Shown in pieces: positions 27,911 to 37,950 of a stretch of DNA of 64,000 nt (the stretch's first letter is position 1; each line of letters begins with the position of its first letter). Origin of the DNA: Mastigocoleus testarum BC008. Lineage in GTDB: Bacteria; Cyanobacteriota; Cyanobacteriia; Cyanobacteriales; Nostocaceae. The stretch spans positions 45,560 through 109,559 of the forward strand of contig NZ_LMTZ01000103.1 of NCBI RefSeq assembly GCF_001456025.1. Reading direction: 5' to 3'. Under the pieces are notes generated by a model. The model searched no databases and was not told the origin of the DNA. It saw only the letters and a program-made list of their open reading frames with translations. The position numbers and the translations under genes were made by a program.

Positions 27911-29965
27911 TCAGACAGATGGGCTTTGCTCAGATAGCTCATCAGAAGATTCAATGGGAATTGTAAAATAGAACTCACTTCCTCGACCTTTTCCTTCACT
28001 GCTAGCCCAAATGCTTCCACCCATACCATTAATAATTTGACGACAGATCACTAATCCCAAACCAACACCACCGACCGTACGTCTAAGGTAGCCTTCCGAC
28101 TGGGAAAACCGGTCAAAAATTACTTCAAGCTGACTTGCTTCAATCCCTCGTCCTGTATCGCTAATCAGTACCTCTAGCATTAACTCTGCAGTGGTATTAG
28201 CCGGAGAAATAATTTTGTCTGTTATTGTCTGCTGTATTTTAGCTGCAATAATAATTTCTCCCTCAAGCGGTGTAAACTTACAGGCATTATCTAGAAGTTT
28301 GTAGAATACTTCTACTAATCCTTCCACATCTGCTAAAACAGAAGGTGACTCAGGAGATAACTTTACCTTAATTTCTGGTATTGCTTTTACTTGAGAACTC
28401 CTCTGAAGTCTGTTTAAAGCTAAATCGAGAGCATACTCAACTTTTGTGGATTCTATATTACGGTATGCTTTTCCTGCTTCTAGCTTAGATAAAGTTAAAA
28501 AATCTTGAATTAGTTCGCCCAACCGTTGGCTATCAGAAAGTGCTGTATCTAACATCGCCTCCCGTAATTCATTTGGCATATCTGGTTCGCTAGACAAACT
28601 TTCCAGACATACCCGAATTGTTGACAGGGGAGTACGTAATTCATGTCCGACAACAGCAATTAAATTATTTTGAATTCGCTCTACAGCTTCTAATTGCTGG
28701 TTTAAATCTACTAAATTGGTATAAGTACTGGCTTGAGTTAAAGCGACCCCTGCACTAGTCGCTACTGCTTCTACTAAAGCTATATCTTCTGATTGCCATT
28801 GTAATTGTCCCATTCCCCCACAATGTAATTCCAAAACACCCAAAAGTGTTTCCTGATAGCGAATTGGAACCATTAACCAAGAATTAATTTCAGCCCGGTT
28901 AATTTTGTCTTTTAATATGGGATTTTGCTGTAAATAAATATTTTCAGCTGCATTATTAATTACCAGTGCTTCTTTTTGAGTTTGAGCAACAATAAAGATT
29001 GGATTATCTACTAGCGACCATTTTTGACCAATTAATGATGGCATGGTTGGAGGTAGAAATTCATACTCAATTTTCACCTCAATATCGCCAGGACGAACAC
29101 GATATAAAATACATCGATACTGGGGAAAAATTTGACCCAATTCCCGGACTGTAATTTTGAGTATTTCTTCTGGGTTTAGAGAATAACGCTGGATTTGAGC
29201 GATTTTATAAATTAAGTTTTCTTTACGTGAAGCTAGGGCAATTGATTTGTAAGCTTTAAGTAATTTGTATTGACTAGCCTGAAGATAAGTGACCAAACGT
29301 TGAGTAAAAATATTAATATCAATGGACTGATTTACCAGCAATGAAGATTTACTAGGTAATCTTTTAGTCACATCAGTCAAATCATTCAAACTATACGATT
29401 TTCTTGCTTGCTTTATCTTTTCTCCCAACTCGGGACGATAATTCTGAATTATCCCCAATAACCAGTCCGCTGCACTTATAGTTATATCGTACTCAAAAGT
29501 CCAAAACCCCTCAAACCTTTTTCCTTGTTCTATAGGGATTCTCATGTCCCTTAATTCTTTCAAGGAAAGCTTTTCCTGACCTACTAAGCAAGCTGTATAT
29601 TTATCCCCTACTATTACCAAATACTTTTCTCCAGCTAAAGTATCAGTAATTTTTAAGGGAATAGTATTGTAACCAGAATTAAGTTCTTCAAAGTCAGATT
29701 TGTTATCTGGTACTGCTAACACGTAAACTTGATTAGTTTTTCGCGCAATACGATAAAAGCGACGTTCTTGTTGGCGAAAAAAGCGTTCATGCTGAAAATT
29801 AGCGATGACCAAAGGCGCATCATCACTGGCTAACACCAAATCTTCCATTGCGCGGGTGAGAGCAAGCAAAGAAGATTTGAAATATACCTGGGGACGAAGA
29901 CTAGAATACTCTGTAACTAAGTCCCGCAAAAGAGAATTAGTCAGATTCATTTTGTTTCTCACCAC
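27911..29965 (-). CDS. DICT-GAF sensor histidine kinase
   Basis: 684 residues. The first ~200 look like the DICT sensory domain (ALTRAMEDLVLASDDAPLVI, YVLAVPDNKSDFEEL, GFWTFEYDITISAADWLL), found in light- or circadian-linked cyanobacterial kinases and cyclases. A GAF domain (about 245-410; WLMVPIRYQETLLGVLELHC) follows. Then HisKA with VVGHELRTPLSTI (His441) and an HATPase with NACKFTP, ISDTGRGI and GGVGLGL. No receiver domain and no membrane segments. GTG at 29965 begins the frame; an ATG five codons later (29950) may be the true start. It converges on the large CheB-CheR kinase gene; no cognate regulator gene is adjacent. Confidence 0.85.
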   Translation of the reverse strand: MVRNKMNLTNSLLRDLVTEYSSLRPQVYFKSSLLALTRAMEDLVLASDDAPLVIANFQHERFFRQQERRFYRIARKTNQVYVLAVPDNKSDFEELNSGYNTIPLKITDTLAGEKYLVIVGDKYTACLVGQEKLSLKELRDMRIPIEQGKRFEGFWTFEYDITISAADWLLGIIQNYRPELGEKIKQARKSYSLNDLTDVTKRLPSKSSLLVNQSIDINIFTQRLVTYLQASQYKLLKAYKSIALASRKENLIYKIAQIQRYSLNPEEILKITVRELGQIFPQYRCILYRVRPGDIEVKIEYEFLPPTMPSLIGQKWSLVDNPIFIVAQTQKEALVINNAAENIYLQQNPILKDKINRAEINSWLMVPIRYQETLLGVLELHCGGMGQLQWQSEDIALVEAVATSAGVALTQASTYTNLVDLNQQLEAVERIQNNLIAVVGHELRTPLSTIRVCLESLSSEPDMPNELREAMLDTALSDSQRLGELIQDFLTLSKLEAGKAYRNIESTKVEYALDLALNRLQRSSQVKAIPEIKVKLSPESPSVLADVEGLVEVFYKLLDNACKFTPLEGEIIIAAKIQQTITDKIISPANTTAELMLEVLISDTGRGIEASQLEVIFDRFSQSEGYLRRTVGGVGLGLVICRQIINGMGGSIWASSEGKGRGSEFYFTIPIESSDELSEQSPSV

Positions 29966-30030
29966 GATAAAATAATTCTAAGTCCAGTTGAAATGGCAAG
30001 AAAACTTCGAATAAAACCATAAGTTCAAGG

Positions 30031-30699
30031 CTATAGAACTTCTTTATTTAGCCGTCGAAGATCCCCAATATTATTTACTCTATTATTAATTAGTGCAGTT
30101 TTGCTGACACATGTATCATTGGGCAAGATCATTTGATTGAAATCTACTCCCTCGAAAATTATTCCTTCCTGGTTGGTATTGCTTAAGTTGGCTTTAGCTA
30201 AATAAGCTCCGGTAAGATCGGCGTAGCTCAGGTTAGCTCCCGTCAAATTAGCACCACGCAAGTCAGCATAACTCAGGTTGGCTCCCGATAAATCAGCACC
30301 TCGCAAATCTGCTCCTTCTAAGCAAACCAAGCGCATATCTGCATTATTAAAAAGAGACTTATATAAAGTGGCTCGGGAAAAATTAGTCCGAATCAGCATT
30401 CCTCGACTAAATTGTGACTTAATTAGGCTGGCTTGGTTAAAATCTGTCCGCCATAGAGTTGCTCCTGTAAGGTTACTCTCACTTAAATTCGACTTACGCA
30501 GTACTGCAAAACTCAAATTCACTCCAGCCAAATTAGCTTTCCACAATTTAATCCCCATCAAGTTGACCTCGCTCAAGTCAGCTTGTTTAAGATTGACTTC
30601 AGACCTACTAAAATCAAACTTTCCAGAACCATAAAGCTTGATAAATTTGGAAATACTAATCATTTTGGTTCTGTCTTTGTGCGGGTGCAAATAAAACAT
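30031..30699 (-). CDS. Pentapeptide repeat protein
   Basis: 222 residues with some thirty consecutive A(D/N)LxX units, clearest at ADLRGADLSGANLSYADL and GANLTGANLSYADLTGAYL (about 130-170). These should form a right-handed quadrilateral beta helix. The N-terminal 30 residues (MISISKFIKLYGSGKFDF) lie outside it; ATG at 30663 is an alternative start. Pentapeptide proteins are abundant in cyanobacteria and mostly of unknown role. No effector domain or signal peptide is present. The gene is on its own, 66 bases downstream of the DICT kinase start. Confidence 0.85.
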   Translation of the reverse strand: MFYLHPHKDRTKMISISKFIKLYGSGKFDFSRSEVNLKQADLSEVNLMGIKLWKANLAGVNLSFAVLRKSNLSESNLTGATLWRTDFNQASLIKSQFSRGMLIRTNFSRATLYKSLFNNADMRLVCLEGADLRGADLSGANLSYADLRGANLTGANLSYADLTGAYLAKANLSNTNQEGIIFEGVDFNQMILPNDTCVSKTALINNRVNNIGDLRRLNKEVL

Positions 30700-31461
30700 T
30701 TCATCCGGAACTTATACCCTCAAATAATTTAAAGAGCAGATTGTAAATTTCAATTTGTAATTTTCAATTTGTAATTTTCAAGACAGGTCGCAAGAGTCAC
30801 TATGGTTATTACAAAAATCAGGGAGACCAGGATTTGCTAATTACCTAAGCGAACTGACTGCATAATCTATCCTGAAGTATTTATTAATTTATATTAACTA
30901 TTGTAGCAAGCAAATGTAACGAATAGTTACTAAAGGTTGACAAAAATAATAAATATAATAAATAAATAAGTCTGATGATTGGCTGTGTCATTAAAGCTAA
31001 AGTGCTATCTCAAGCAAAGACTAGAGATAGTTTAAAATAAATATAATAAGATTTTCTTATCGTTAATAATGAATTAATGTCTCATAAATAATTAGTTTGT
31101 AACTTTAGTCAATATCTCCATGGAGAGATTAAAGTATACAAACCTCTGTCTAAGTATAGAAAGACCGCGTACAAAAACCTTGCTGTACCGTGATTTAATT
31201 AAAGTAATTGAATCAACAGCTTCAGTCACATATTTGATATTAGACTTGTATCGAAAACGTTGTAGAATCGAAAACGTTTTCCAGACATAAATAAAAATTT
31301 AAATCTCAAGTTCTCTATTATGAATTGAGTAGAATTATCTATTGCTACTAGCAACAGTAAAGGAAATTCTTCTTAAGGCTAGAATTAAATATTAAAATAT
31401 ATTACAGGAAGTAGATTTATTATAACCATCTTCAGTCCTCCTGCCATGGTAGCTGCTGCTT
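30700..31461. other. Divergent intergenic region
   Basis: 760 bases with no gene, between the pentapeptide gene and the REC-GAF kinase gene. It holds the palindromic operator-like site at 31251-31281. Otherwise AT-rich with nothing recognised. Confidence 0.5.
31251..31281. promoter_or_regulatory. Palindromic operator-like site with a direct half-copy
   Basis: GAAAACGTTTTC at 31270-31281 is a perfect 12-bp palindrome with a central CG, like LacI-family operators. The 11-mer TCGAAAACGTT occurs twice (31251-31261 and 31268-31278), 17 bases apart. The site lies about 180 bases upstream of the kinase start. Function is inferred. Confidence 0.4.
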
Positions 31462-33297
31462 ATGCTGACATATCAAAAGCCATTATTTATGCCTACTTCG
31501 GTCGCAAATGCTAAATTGATGGAAACTGAGCCAGAAGAAGGTTCGAGAGATCGCAAACAACAAAGTTTTGCTCGGGAAATAAAAAATTTTTCTCCATTAT
31601 CTGATGATATTATCCCTAAATCCCAAACTGGTAAATTAACCGTAGCAAAAAGTCATCAAGCAAATAATTCAGAAGTAATTTTACTTGTAGATGATACTCC
31701 CAATAACTTACAGGTACTATTTTCTTATCTTGAGGAACAAGGATTTAAGGTATTGTTGGCTGAAGATGGAGAAAGTGCGTTACAGATTGCTCAATCTCAA
31801 GCCCCGGACTTAATTTTATTGGATGTTTTGATGCCGGAGATTGATGGGTTTGAAACCTGTCGTCAGCTTAAAGCCCAGTCATCCACTAAAGATATTCCTG
31901 TAATTTTTTTAACTGCTCTTTCCGAAACTGTCAATAAAGTTCAGGGGTTTAAATTGGGAGGAGTTGACTATATTACCAAACCGATTGAGCAAGAAGAAGT
32001 CTTAGCCCGGATTCAAACCCATCTTACTTTGCAAAAAATGCGCCGCACTTTAGCAGCACAGAATCAAGAACTGCAACAAGCTTTAAATTTTGAAGCTTTA
32101 GTACGACGCATTACCAATAAAATTCGCGATAGCCTTGATGAGAGCTATATTTTACGAACTGCAGCTCAAGAGTTAGGGGAAGTTCTTCACCTCAGTAGCT
32201 GTCAAATTGAGCTTTATGATTCCGAGCAAATAACAGCTACAATTGCCTACGAACACAGTATTACTTTACCTCAGTGCCAGGGAGAAAGCAGAAAAGTCTC
32301 TGATTTTCCCGAACTCTATCGACAACTACTACAAAAAATACCAATTCAACTTGTAGAAAAAATTCCCCAATTCGATCCCCAAGGAATTCAAGTTACCCGC
32401 TTAGCTTGTCCCATTTTTGATGATCGCGGCATAATTGGTAATCTTTGGGGACTCAGACCTCCAGGAGAAGTATTTACCGAATTAGAAATTAAACTCATGC
32501 AACAGATGGCTTCCCAATGCGCGATCGCCATCCGTCAAGCTCGATTATACGCAGCATCAAATCAGCAGATTGAAGAATTAGCCAAGCTCAATCAACTAAA
32601 AGATGATTTCCTGAAAACTATTTCCCATGAATTAAGAGCTCCCATGAGTAGCATTCAACTTGCTGCACAAACTATGGAAACTCTTTTGGTTAACAAAGCA
32701 GATCCGAAAAATTCTCCCACTTTTAAGCGAGTTCTAAAAATCTTTCATGAGTCATGTCAACGACAAAAGCAATTATTAGATGACCTGTTGACTCTTTGTT
32801 ATGTAGATGCAAAAGCTAAAACAATCGCACCGGAATTAGTCGACCTCCATCTCTGGATTCCCGAACTTACCCAACTATTTTTCCGACGCACTCAAAATCA
32901 GCAACAAGAGTTAATTCTTGAGCTATCAAAGGAAAAATTAGAGATTTTGGTAGACCCCCTAATTTTGGAGCGGATTATTCGTGAATTACTCAACAACGCT
33001 TGCAAATATACTCCTGCAGATGGGAAGATTACGATTCAAACTACAGCTGACCCACAAGCAATTTCCCTTTGTATCACTAATACTGGTGTGGAAATACCTC
33101 CAGAAGAGCAAGAATTAATTTTTAATCAATTTTATCGCATTCCCAATAATGACCCTTGGCAATATGGTGGTACTGGTTTGGGACTCACATTAGTGAAAAA
33201 ACTCGCCCAGATCCTAGAAGCTTCAATTGATGTCGAAAGTGGAAATCAGCGAACTATATTTTGCATTCGCTTTCCCAAACAAATTAATTGTTCTTAG
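31462..33297 (+). CDS. REC-GAF histidine kinase
   Basis: 611 residues with a variable ~70-residue N-terminus. A receiver domain (about 73-190) follows, with LVDDTPNNLQVLFSYLEEQG and phospho-acceptor Asp121 in LILLDVLMPEIDG. Then a GAF domain (about 210-370; QMASQCAIAIRQARLYA), HisKA with ISHELRAPMSSI (His389) and an HATPase (NNACKYTPADG, GGTGLGLTLVKKL). The layout places input from an upstream kinase first and the transmitter last, so the protein can relay a phosphorylation signal. It has no membrane segment. The adjacent downstream gene is an aldo/keto reductase, probably unrelated. Confidence 0.9.
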   Translation: MLTYQKPLFMPTSVANAKLMETEPEEGSRDRKQQSFAREIKNFSPLSDDIIPKSQTGKLTVAKSHQANNSEVILLVDDTPNNLQVLFSYLEEQGFKVLLAEDGESALQIAQSQAPDLILLDVLMPEIDGFETCRQLKAQSSTKDIPVIFLTALSETVNKVQGFKLGGVDYITKPIEQEEVLARIQTHLTLQKMRRTLAAQNQELQQALNFEALVRRITNKIRDSLDESYILRTAAQELGEVLHLSSCQIELYDSEQITATIAYEHSITLPQCQGESRKVSDFPELYRQLLQKIPIQLVEKIPQFDPQGIQVTRLACPIFDDRGIIGNLWGLRPPGEVFTELEIKLMQQMASQCAIAIRQARLYAASNQQIEELAKLNQLKDDFLKTISHELRAPMSSIQLAAQTMETLLVNKADPKNSPTFKRVLKIFHESCQRQKQLLDDLLTLCYVDAKAKTIAPELVDLHLWIPELTQLFFRRTQNQQQELILELSKEKLEILVDPLILERIIRELLNNACKYTPADGKITIQTTADPQAISLCITNTGVEIPPEEQELIFNQFYRIPNNDPWQYGGTGLGLTLVKKLAQILEASIDVESGNQRTIFCIRFPKQINCS

Positions 33298-33459
33298 AAT
33301 TAATTGCTCCTACAATTATTTTTCCCAGTACTAGTTTAGTATCAAATTCTGTTAACTGCTAATTACAATTATCACTTAGTAATCTCCATCACTATAAGTA
33401 AGAAATAGCAAATAGGTAACAATAACTGTTAAAAGTAAAGAAATGTAACTTGATAAAAT

Positions 33460-34416
33460 TTGGTCGTCGTGGAAACAAACTTATTTATCCAAAATACTCT
33501 AAAAGTAAAGCCTTTATGCATTGGTACTTGGGCTTGGGGCGATAAACTATTTTGGAATTATGGCAGCGATTATGGAGCGAAGGAGGTAGAAGCTGCTTTT
33601 AATGCTGCTTTAGATGCGGGAATTACTTTTTTTGATACTGCTGAAGTTTACGGTCTCGGACTTTCCGAAGAACTATTAGGTAAATTCATGCAGTCTACAG
33701 AAGAAGATATTCGAATCGCAACAAAGTTTGGACCACTACCGTGGAGATTTACAGGTCAGTCGGTTGTTGATGCCCTGGACAATAGTCTTAAAAGACTTAA
33801 GCTAGAAAATATTAGTCTTTACCAGGTACATTGGCCTTTTGCTTTTTTTATGAGTCAAAAAACTCTTATGGATGCTTTAGCCCAAGAAGTAAAGCGAGGA
33901 AGAATTAAAGCGGTGGGAGTTAGTAATTATTCTGCAGTACAAATGCGCGAAGCACGTGGTTTATTGGCAGCCCATGGGGTACCTTTAGCAGTAAATCAAG
34001 TACGCTATTCTTTGCTGTCTCGTCAAATTGAAACTAGTGGTATTTTGGATACAGCAAAAGAATTAAATGTCACAATATTAGCTTATAGTCCCTTAGCCCA
34101 GGGTTTATTAACAGGTAAATATTCTTCTGATAAGAATATAACTCCTGATGGAGCAAGAAAAATAGATCCACGATTTAATCGAGATGCTTTACTTAAAATA
34201 GAACCAGTAATATCCCTACTGCGTAGTATTGGGGATAAGTATGGACGAACTCCAGCACAAGTAGCTCTTAACTGGTTAATTGCCCAAGGTAATGTAATTC
34301 CCATAGCGGGAGCAAAAACAGCAATACAAGTAAAGCAAAATGCTGGTGCTTTAGGTTGGAGTTTGAGTGAAGATGAAGTTTCTCAATTAGAACTGGTGAG
34401 TCGTCCTTGGCTATAA
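33460..34416 (+). CDS. Aldo/keto reductase
   Basis: About 318 residues of the AKR (TIM barrel) family. Visible are GTWAWGDKLFW near the N-terminus, the DAGITFFDTAEVYGLGLSEE segment with catalytic Asp and Tyr (near residue 58-70), KFGPLPWRF with the catalytic Lys, YQVHWPF with the His (near 124), AVGVSNYSAVQM and the NADPH-binding tail (IPIAGAKTAIQVKQNAGALG). It reduces aldehydes or ketones with NADPH; the substrate is unknown. The frame starts at TTG 33460; GTG at 33469 is an alternative. Confidence 0.85.
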   Translation: MVVVETNLFIQNTLKVKPLCIGTWAWGDKLFWNYGSDYGAKEVEAAFNAALDAGITFFDTAEVYGLGLSEELLGKFMQSTEEDIRIATKFGPLPWRFTGQSVVDALDNSLKRLKLENISLYQVHWPFAFFMSQKTLMDALAQEVKRGRIKAVGVSNYSAVQMREARGLLAAHGVPLAVNQVRYSLLSRQIETSGILDTAKELNVTILAYSPLAQGLLTGKYSSDKNITPDGARKIDPRFNRDALLKIEPVISLLRSIGDKYGRTPAQVALNWLIAQGNVIPIAGAKTAIQVKQNAGALGWSLSEDEVSQLELVSRPWL

Positions 34417-34994
34417 GTATCTGTTAATTAACTTAAACTTTAAGCCAAATTTTATTATTATCTTCGTTCTTTGGAAGTGAGTGAGGTGCAAAAGCTATAC
34501 AAAGGTAATGAGCTTTGAAACTAATTAGCTCAAACATTAGTAAAACTAATTTTCCAAATTCTATGATCGCTGTTGATTTCTGCAGAACTGTCTTAGGATC
34601 GATAATCTGTATTTCAATAAAGATGCAGTTTGTTTTTCTATAAGTTATTGAAGTGTAAAGTGTGAGGCCAGATAGCGCAATCAGTGTGAGTTACGAACTT
34701 TAGTTATTAGATATCTTAGGAAAACGGAGTGCGTTTTTTTCCCATCATCATTATTTGTGAGCAGCAAACTGTCAGTAGTGATTTGTAAGTTATGAGCTTT
34801 GAGTTGTGAGTCGTGAGTTGTGAGTTCAAAATTTATTGGTATTCCAAATACCTTTTATGAGGCAAAAATTAAAACTTAGAACTCAAAACTCAGAACTCAT
34901 TCTTTTTTACTCTGCCACATCTATAAGATGATGACTGCAAAGTTATAAATTAAAACTTGAAACTCATAACCAGATTTACTGATTTACTTTAATG
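34417..34994. other. Intergenic region with inverted heptamer repeats
   Basis: No gene. Heptamers GTGAGTT and TGAGTCG appear at about 34785-34830. AACTCAAAACTCAGAACTC at 34880-34900 is their inverted form and could fold into a long hairpin with the first block. Both lie between the convergent ends of the aldo/keto reductase and crhR genes. Confidence 0.55.
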
Positions 34995-36530
34995 TTATGA
35001 ACCTGACTGACGCGAACCACCGCCAGCAGAACCTATTTGTTTTTCAGATACTGGGGTTTCATTATTTATAACTTTTTTTGGTTTTGGGATCGGACGCTTG
35101 TCGAAAGAATTTGAATCCGAGCGTCCACGGTAAGAACGTCGACCGCGATCGCCATCCCGTCGTGATGAAGAACGAAGTTTGGGTTTAGAATTCCGACGCA
35201 CATCTTCATCAATCATGTCAGCTTCTGAATGGAGCCAAGCAGGACAAGTTTGATCGTAAGCAATTTGTAAAGCAGCAGCAGCTATCGCCTGGGCATCATA
35301 TTCTTCACTTAGTTCGCGGACAATTGGTAGAAATGATGCTAAACGTTCGCCAGCTAAGGCTTCTTTGACCTGAGACTGTAATTTCTGTAACTGTTTTGCC
35401 TCTATTTGTGCCCGAGTAGGAATTGGTAAAACTTGCCAGTTTTGACGAACGTGGCGTTCAAATAATTGTTGTTTGCGTCGTTCAAAAGGTTGAACCAAGG
35501 AGATTGCTGTGCCTTCTTTCCCGGCTCTACCAGTCCGACCGATACGGTGAACGTAGGTTTCAACGCTATCCGGTAGATCGAAGTTAATTACATGAGATAG
35601 CTGATCCACATCCAAACCGCGAGCAGCAATATCAGTTGCAACAACCCAACGAACTTGGCGATTGCGGAAACGTTTGAGCAGTCGTTCCCGAGCTTGCTGA
35701 GATAGGTCGCCGTGATATTCGTCTACGCTATGACCAGCAGCTTGTAGGTGGTTGGTTAGTTCTGCTGCAGTACGTCTGGTACGAACAAAAATCAATGCTG
35801 TTTCTGGATCTTCCATTTCCAGAATCGGTCTTAAAGCCTTGGCTTTGCTCCAGTGACGGGGTACCAAGTATGCAAGCTGATTAATTTTAGTGGGAGTAGC
35901 TTTTGGTTGCTCAACAGTAACTGTCACCGGCGAACGCAAAAACTTATTGATCAACTGGCGAATTGACGGGGGCATGGTTGCCGAGAACAAAGCTGTTTGG
36001 CGTTCTTGGGGAGCTTGAGAAAGAATTTTCTCTACATCGCTGATAAAGCCCATACTCAACATTTCATCAGCTTCATCCAAAACAAACCACTTTACGTGGT
36101 CTAATTTCAAGCTACCCCGTTCAAGCAAGTCTATTACTCGCCCTGGTGTACCAACAACAATCTGAGCGCCCCGCTTTAATTGTAAAATTTGGCGGTCAAT
36201 TGATTGACCGCCATAGATTGCTAACGCCCGTAGTCTTTGGTTACCTATAAACTCCGAGACAGCACTATGAACCTGGATTGCAAGCTCCCTTGTTGGCGCA
36301 AGCACCAAAGCTTGTACCACCTTTTGACTTGTATCTATTCTGTCAAGAATCGGTAGAGAGAATGCTGCTGTTTTACCAGTTCCTGTTTGGGATTGACCGA
36401 CGACATCACGACCCGATAGTAAGTGAGGAATTGCTTGAGCTTGGATATTTGTTGGTTCGCTAAAGCCCAACTTTTCTACCTGTTGAATCCGTGGTTCTGA
36501 AAGTCCTAATTCTTGAAACGAAAGACTCAT
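34995..36530 (-). CDS. crhR: CrhR-type DEAD-box RNA helicase
   Basis: 511 residues. All DEAD-box motifs are present: Q motif (GFSEPTNIQAQAIP), SQTGTGKTAAF, PTRELAIQ, TPGRVIDL, VLDEADEMLSMGF, SATMPPS, VATDIAARGLD and HRIGRTGRAGKEG. The C-terminal KEALAGERLASFLPIVRELS and EYDAQAIAAAALQIAYDQTC match the CrhR-specific extension recalled from Synechocystis Slr0083. A basic, Arg/Ser-rich tail follows. CrhR unwinds and anneals RNA and is cold- and redox-induced in Synechocystis. The gene lies 55 bases downstream of rimO, the same order as the Synechocystis rimO-crhR operon. Confidence 0.9.
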   Translation of the reverse strand: MSLSFQELGLSEPRIQQVEKLGFSEPTNIQAQAIPHLLSGRDVVGQSQTGTGKTAAFSLPILDRIDTSQKVVQALVLAPTRELAIQVHSAVSEFIGNQRLRALAIYGGQSIDRQILQLKRGAQIVVGTPGRVIDLLERGSLKLDHVKWFVLDEADEMLSMGFISDVEKILSQAPQERQTALFSATMPPSIRQLINKFLRSPVTVTVEQPKATPTKINQLAYLVPRHWSKAKALRPILEMEDPETALIFVRTRRTAAELTNHLQAAGHSVDEYHGDLSQQARERLLKRFRNRQVRWVVATDIAARGLDVDQLSHVINFDLPDSVETYVHRIGRTGRAGKEGTAISLVQPFERRKQQLFERHVRQNWQVLPIPTRAQIEAKQLQKLQSQVKEALAGERLASFLPIVRELSEEYDAQAIAAAALQIAYDQTCPAWLHSEADMIDEDVRRNSKPKLRSSSRRDGDRGRRSYRGRSDSNSFDKRPIPKPKKVINNETPVSEKQIGSAGGGSRQSGS

Positions 36531-36585
36531 TAATTCTCCTATTCCTTAGTATGAATTATTTTTACTAGTAAACAGATAATTATTG

Positions 36586-37950
36586 CTAATTATTGATAAA
36601 GTCACCGTAGAGGTCATAAGGGTCAGCATCGGTAATAGCAACGCGTACAATGCTTCCTAGTCTGACTTTCTCAGCCGAAATTATACTCCCCCCCGAACTA
36701 TTTAAGTTGGCAGAGTTTCTAACATAGACTAGTCCGTCAACCTCAGGCGCAAATCTAGTAGAACGACCAATTAGTTCACCTGTTTGCGCATTTTCTTGCT
36801 CAATTAAAACATCAACAATTTTTCCGATTTCCTGTTGATTTTTCTGCCAAGAAATTGGTTGCTGAAGTTCCATTAATGCTGTTCTACGCTCATCCATTAC
36901 CTTTTGTGGTAATTGGTTGGGCAGACTATAGGCTGGCGTTTCTTCCTCCGGTGAAAATGTAAATACCCCAACATGATCGAACTCATGCCGCCGCACAAAT
37001 TCCATTAGGTGCTCAAAATGCCGCTCGGTCTCTCCCGGAAACCCAACAATAAATGTCGTTCGCAGCACTGCTTCCGGTAATGCATTTTTGATGCCTTCAA
37101 TTGTGGCATCATTTACTCTTCCTTGCCAGGGACGATTCATTGCCCGCAGGATCTCTGGATGCGAATGTTGCAGTGGTAAGTCTAAGTAAGGTAATACATT
37201 ACCTGTTTCCTTTATAGCTGCTATTACCTCCTTCGTTAGTCCGGTGGGATAGGCATAATGCATCCTAATCCAAGGCACATTTACTTTTCCCAAGGCACGA
37301 AGTAATTCGGCTAAACGAGGTTTACCGTATATATCTATACCGTAATTTGTGGTGATTTGAGAAATCAAAATGATTTCCCTTACTCCCTGAGCAGCTAATT
37401 CTTCTGCTTCAGCAACTATCGATTCAATAGTACGCGATCGTTGATTCCCTCGCAGATGGGGAATTATACAAAATGCACATCGATAATCACAGCCTTCAGC
37501 AATTCTTAGATAAGCGACCCCTTCCGTTGTTGTCCGGTAACGTGGGGTAGTTTCGTCGGCAATGTAAGTCGGTTCTGCTGATACCTCCTTGACTCGCTCT
37601 CCTTTTTGTGTTCGTTCAATTACATCTACTATTTTGTGATAATCGCCAGTTCCTACAACTGCAACAGCTTCTGGTATTTCCTCTAGTAATTGCTGTTGAA
37701 AATGCTGCGCCATACAACCGGCGATCACAATTTTTTTATTATCTTCTGCCAGTTCTACTAGGGTTCTAACAGATTCAGAACGGGCTGCTTCAATAAAGCT
37801 ACAAGTATTGACAATCACATAGTCTGCCAATTCTTCATTGCTGTCTACACCATAACCTGCTTCTACAAGCAGTCCTAGCATATGCTCTGTATCAATTCGA
37901 TTCTTCTCGCAGCCTAAGTGAGAAATTGCAACTGTTGGCTTGTCACCCAT
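36586..37950 (-). CDS. rimO: Ribosomal protein uS12 methylthiotransferase RimO
   Basis: About 454 residues from ATG at 37950 (MGDKPTVAISHLGC, the usual cyanobacterial start; the frame runs on to a TTG at 37983). Cys residues of the UPF0004 domain (GCEKNRIDTEHM, VNTCSFIEAARSES, VIAGCMAQHF) bind one cluster. The radical-SAM motif CDYRCAFCIIPHLRGNQRSR binds the second. A TRAM domain closes the protein. RimO methylthiolates a conserved Asp of ribosomal protein S12. It is followed by crhR, probably in one transcript. Confidence 0.9.
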   Translation of the reverse strand: MGDKPTVAISHLGCEKNRIDTEHMLGLLVEAGYGVDSNEELADYVIVNTCSFIEAARSESVRTLVELAEDNKKIVIAGCMAQHFQQQLLEEIPEAVAVVGTGDYHKIVDVIERTQKGERVKEVSAEPTYIADETTPRYRTTTEGVAYLRIAEGCDYRCAFCIIPHLRGNQRSRTIESIVAEAEELAAQGVREIILISQITTNYGIDIYGKPRLAELLRALGKVNVPWIRMHYAYPTGLTKEVIAAIKETGNVLPYLDLPLQHSHPEILRAMNRPWQGRVNDATIEGIKNALPEAVLRTTFIVGFPGETERHFEHLMEFVRRHEFDHVGVFTFSPEEETPAYSLPNQLPQKVMDERRTALMELQQPISWQKNQQEIGKIVDVLIEQENAQTGELIGRSTRFAPEVDGLVYVRNSANLNSSGGSIISAEKVRLGSIVRVAITDADPYDLYGDFINN

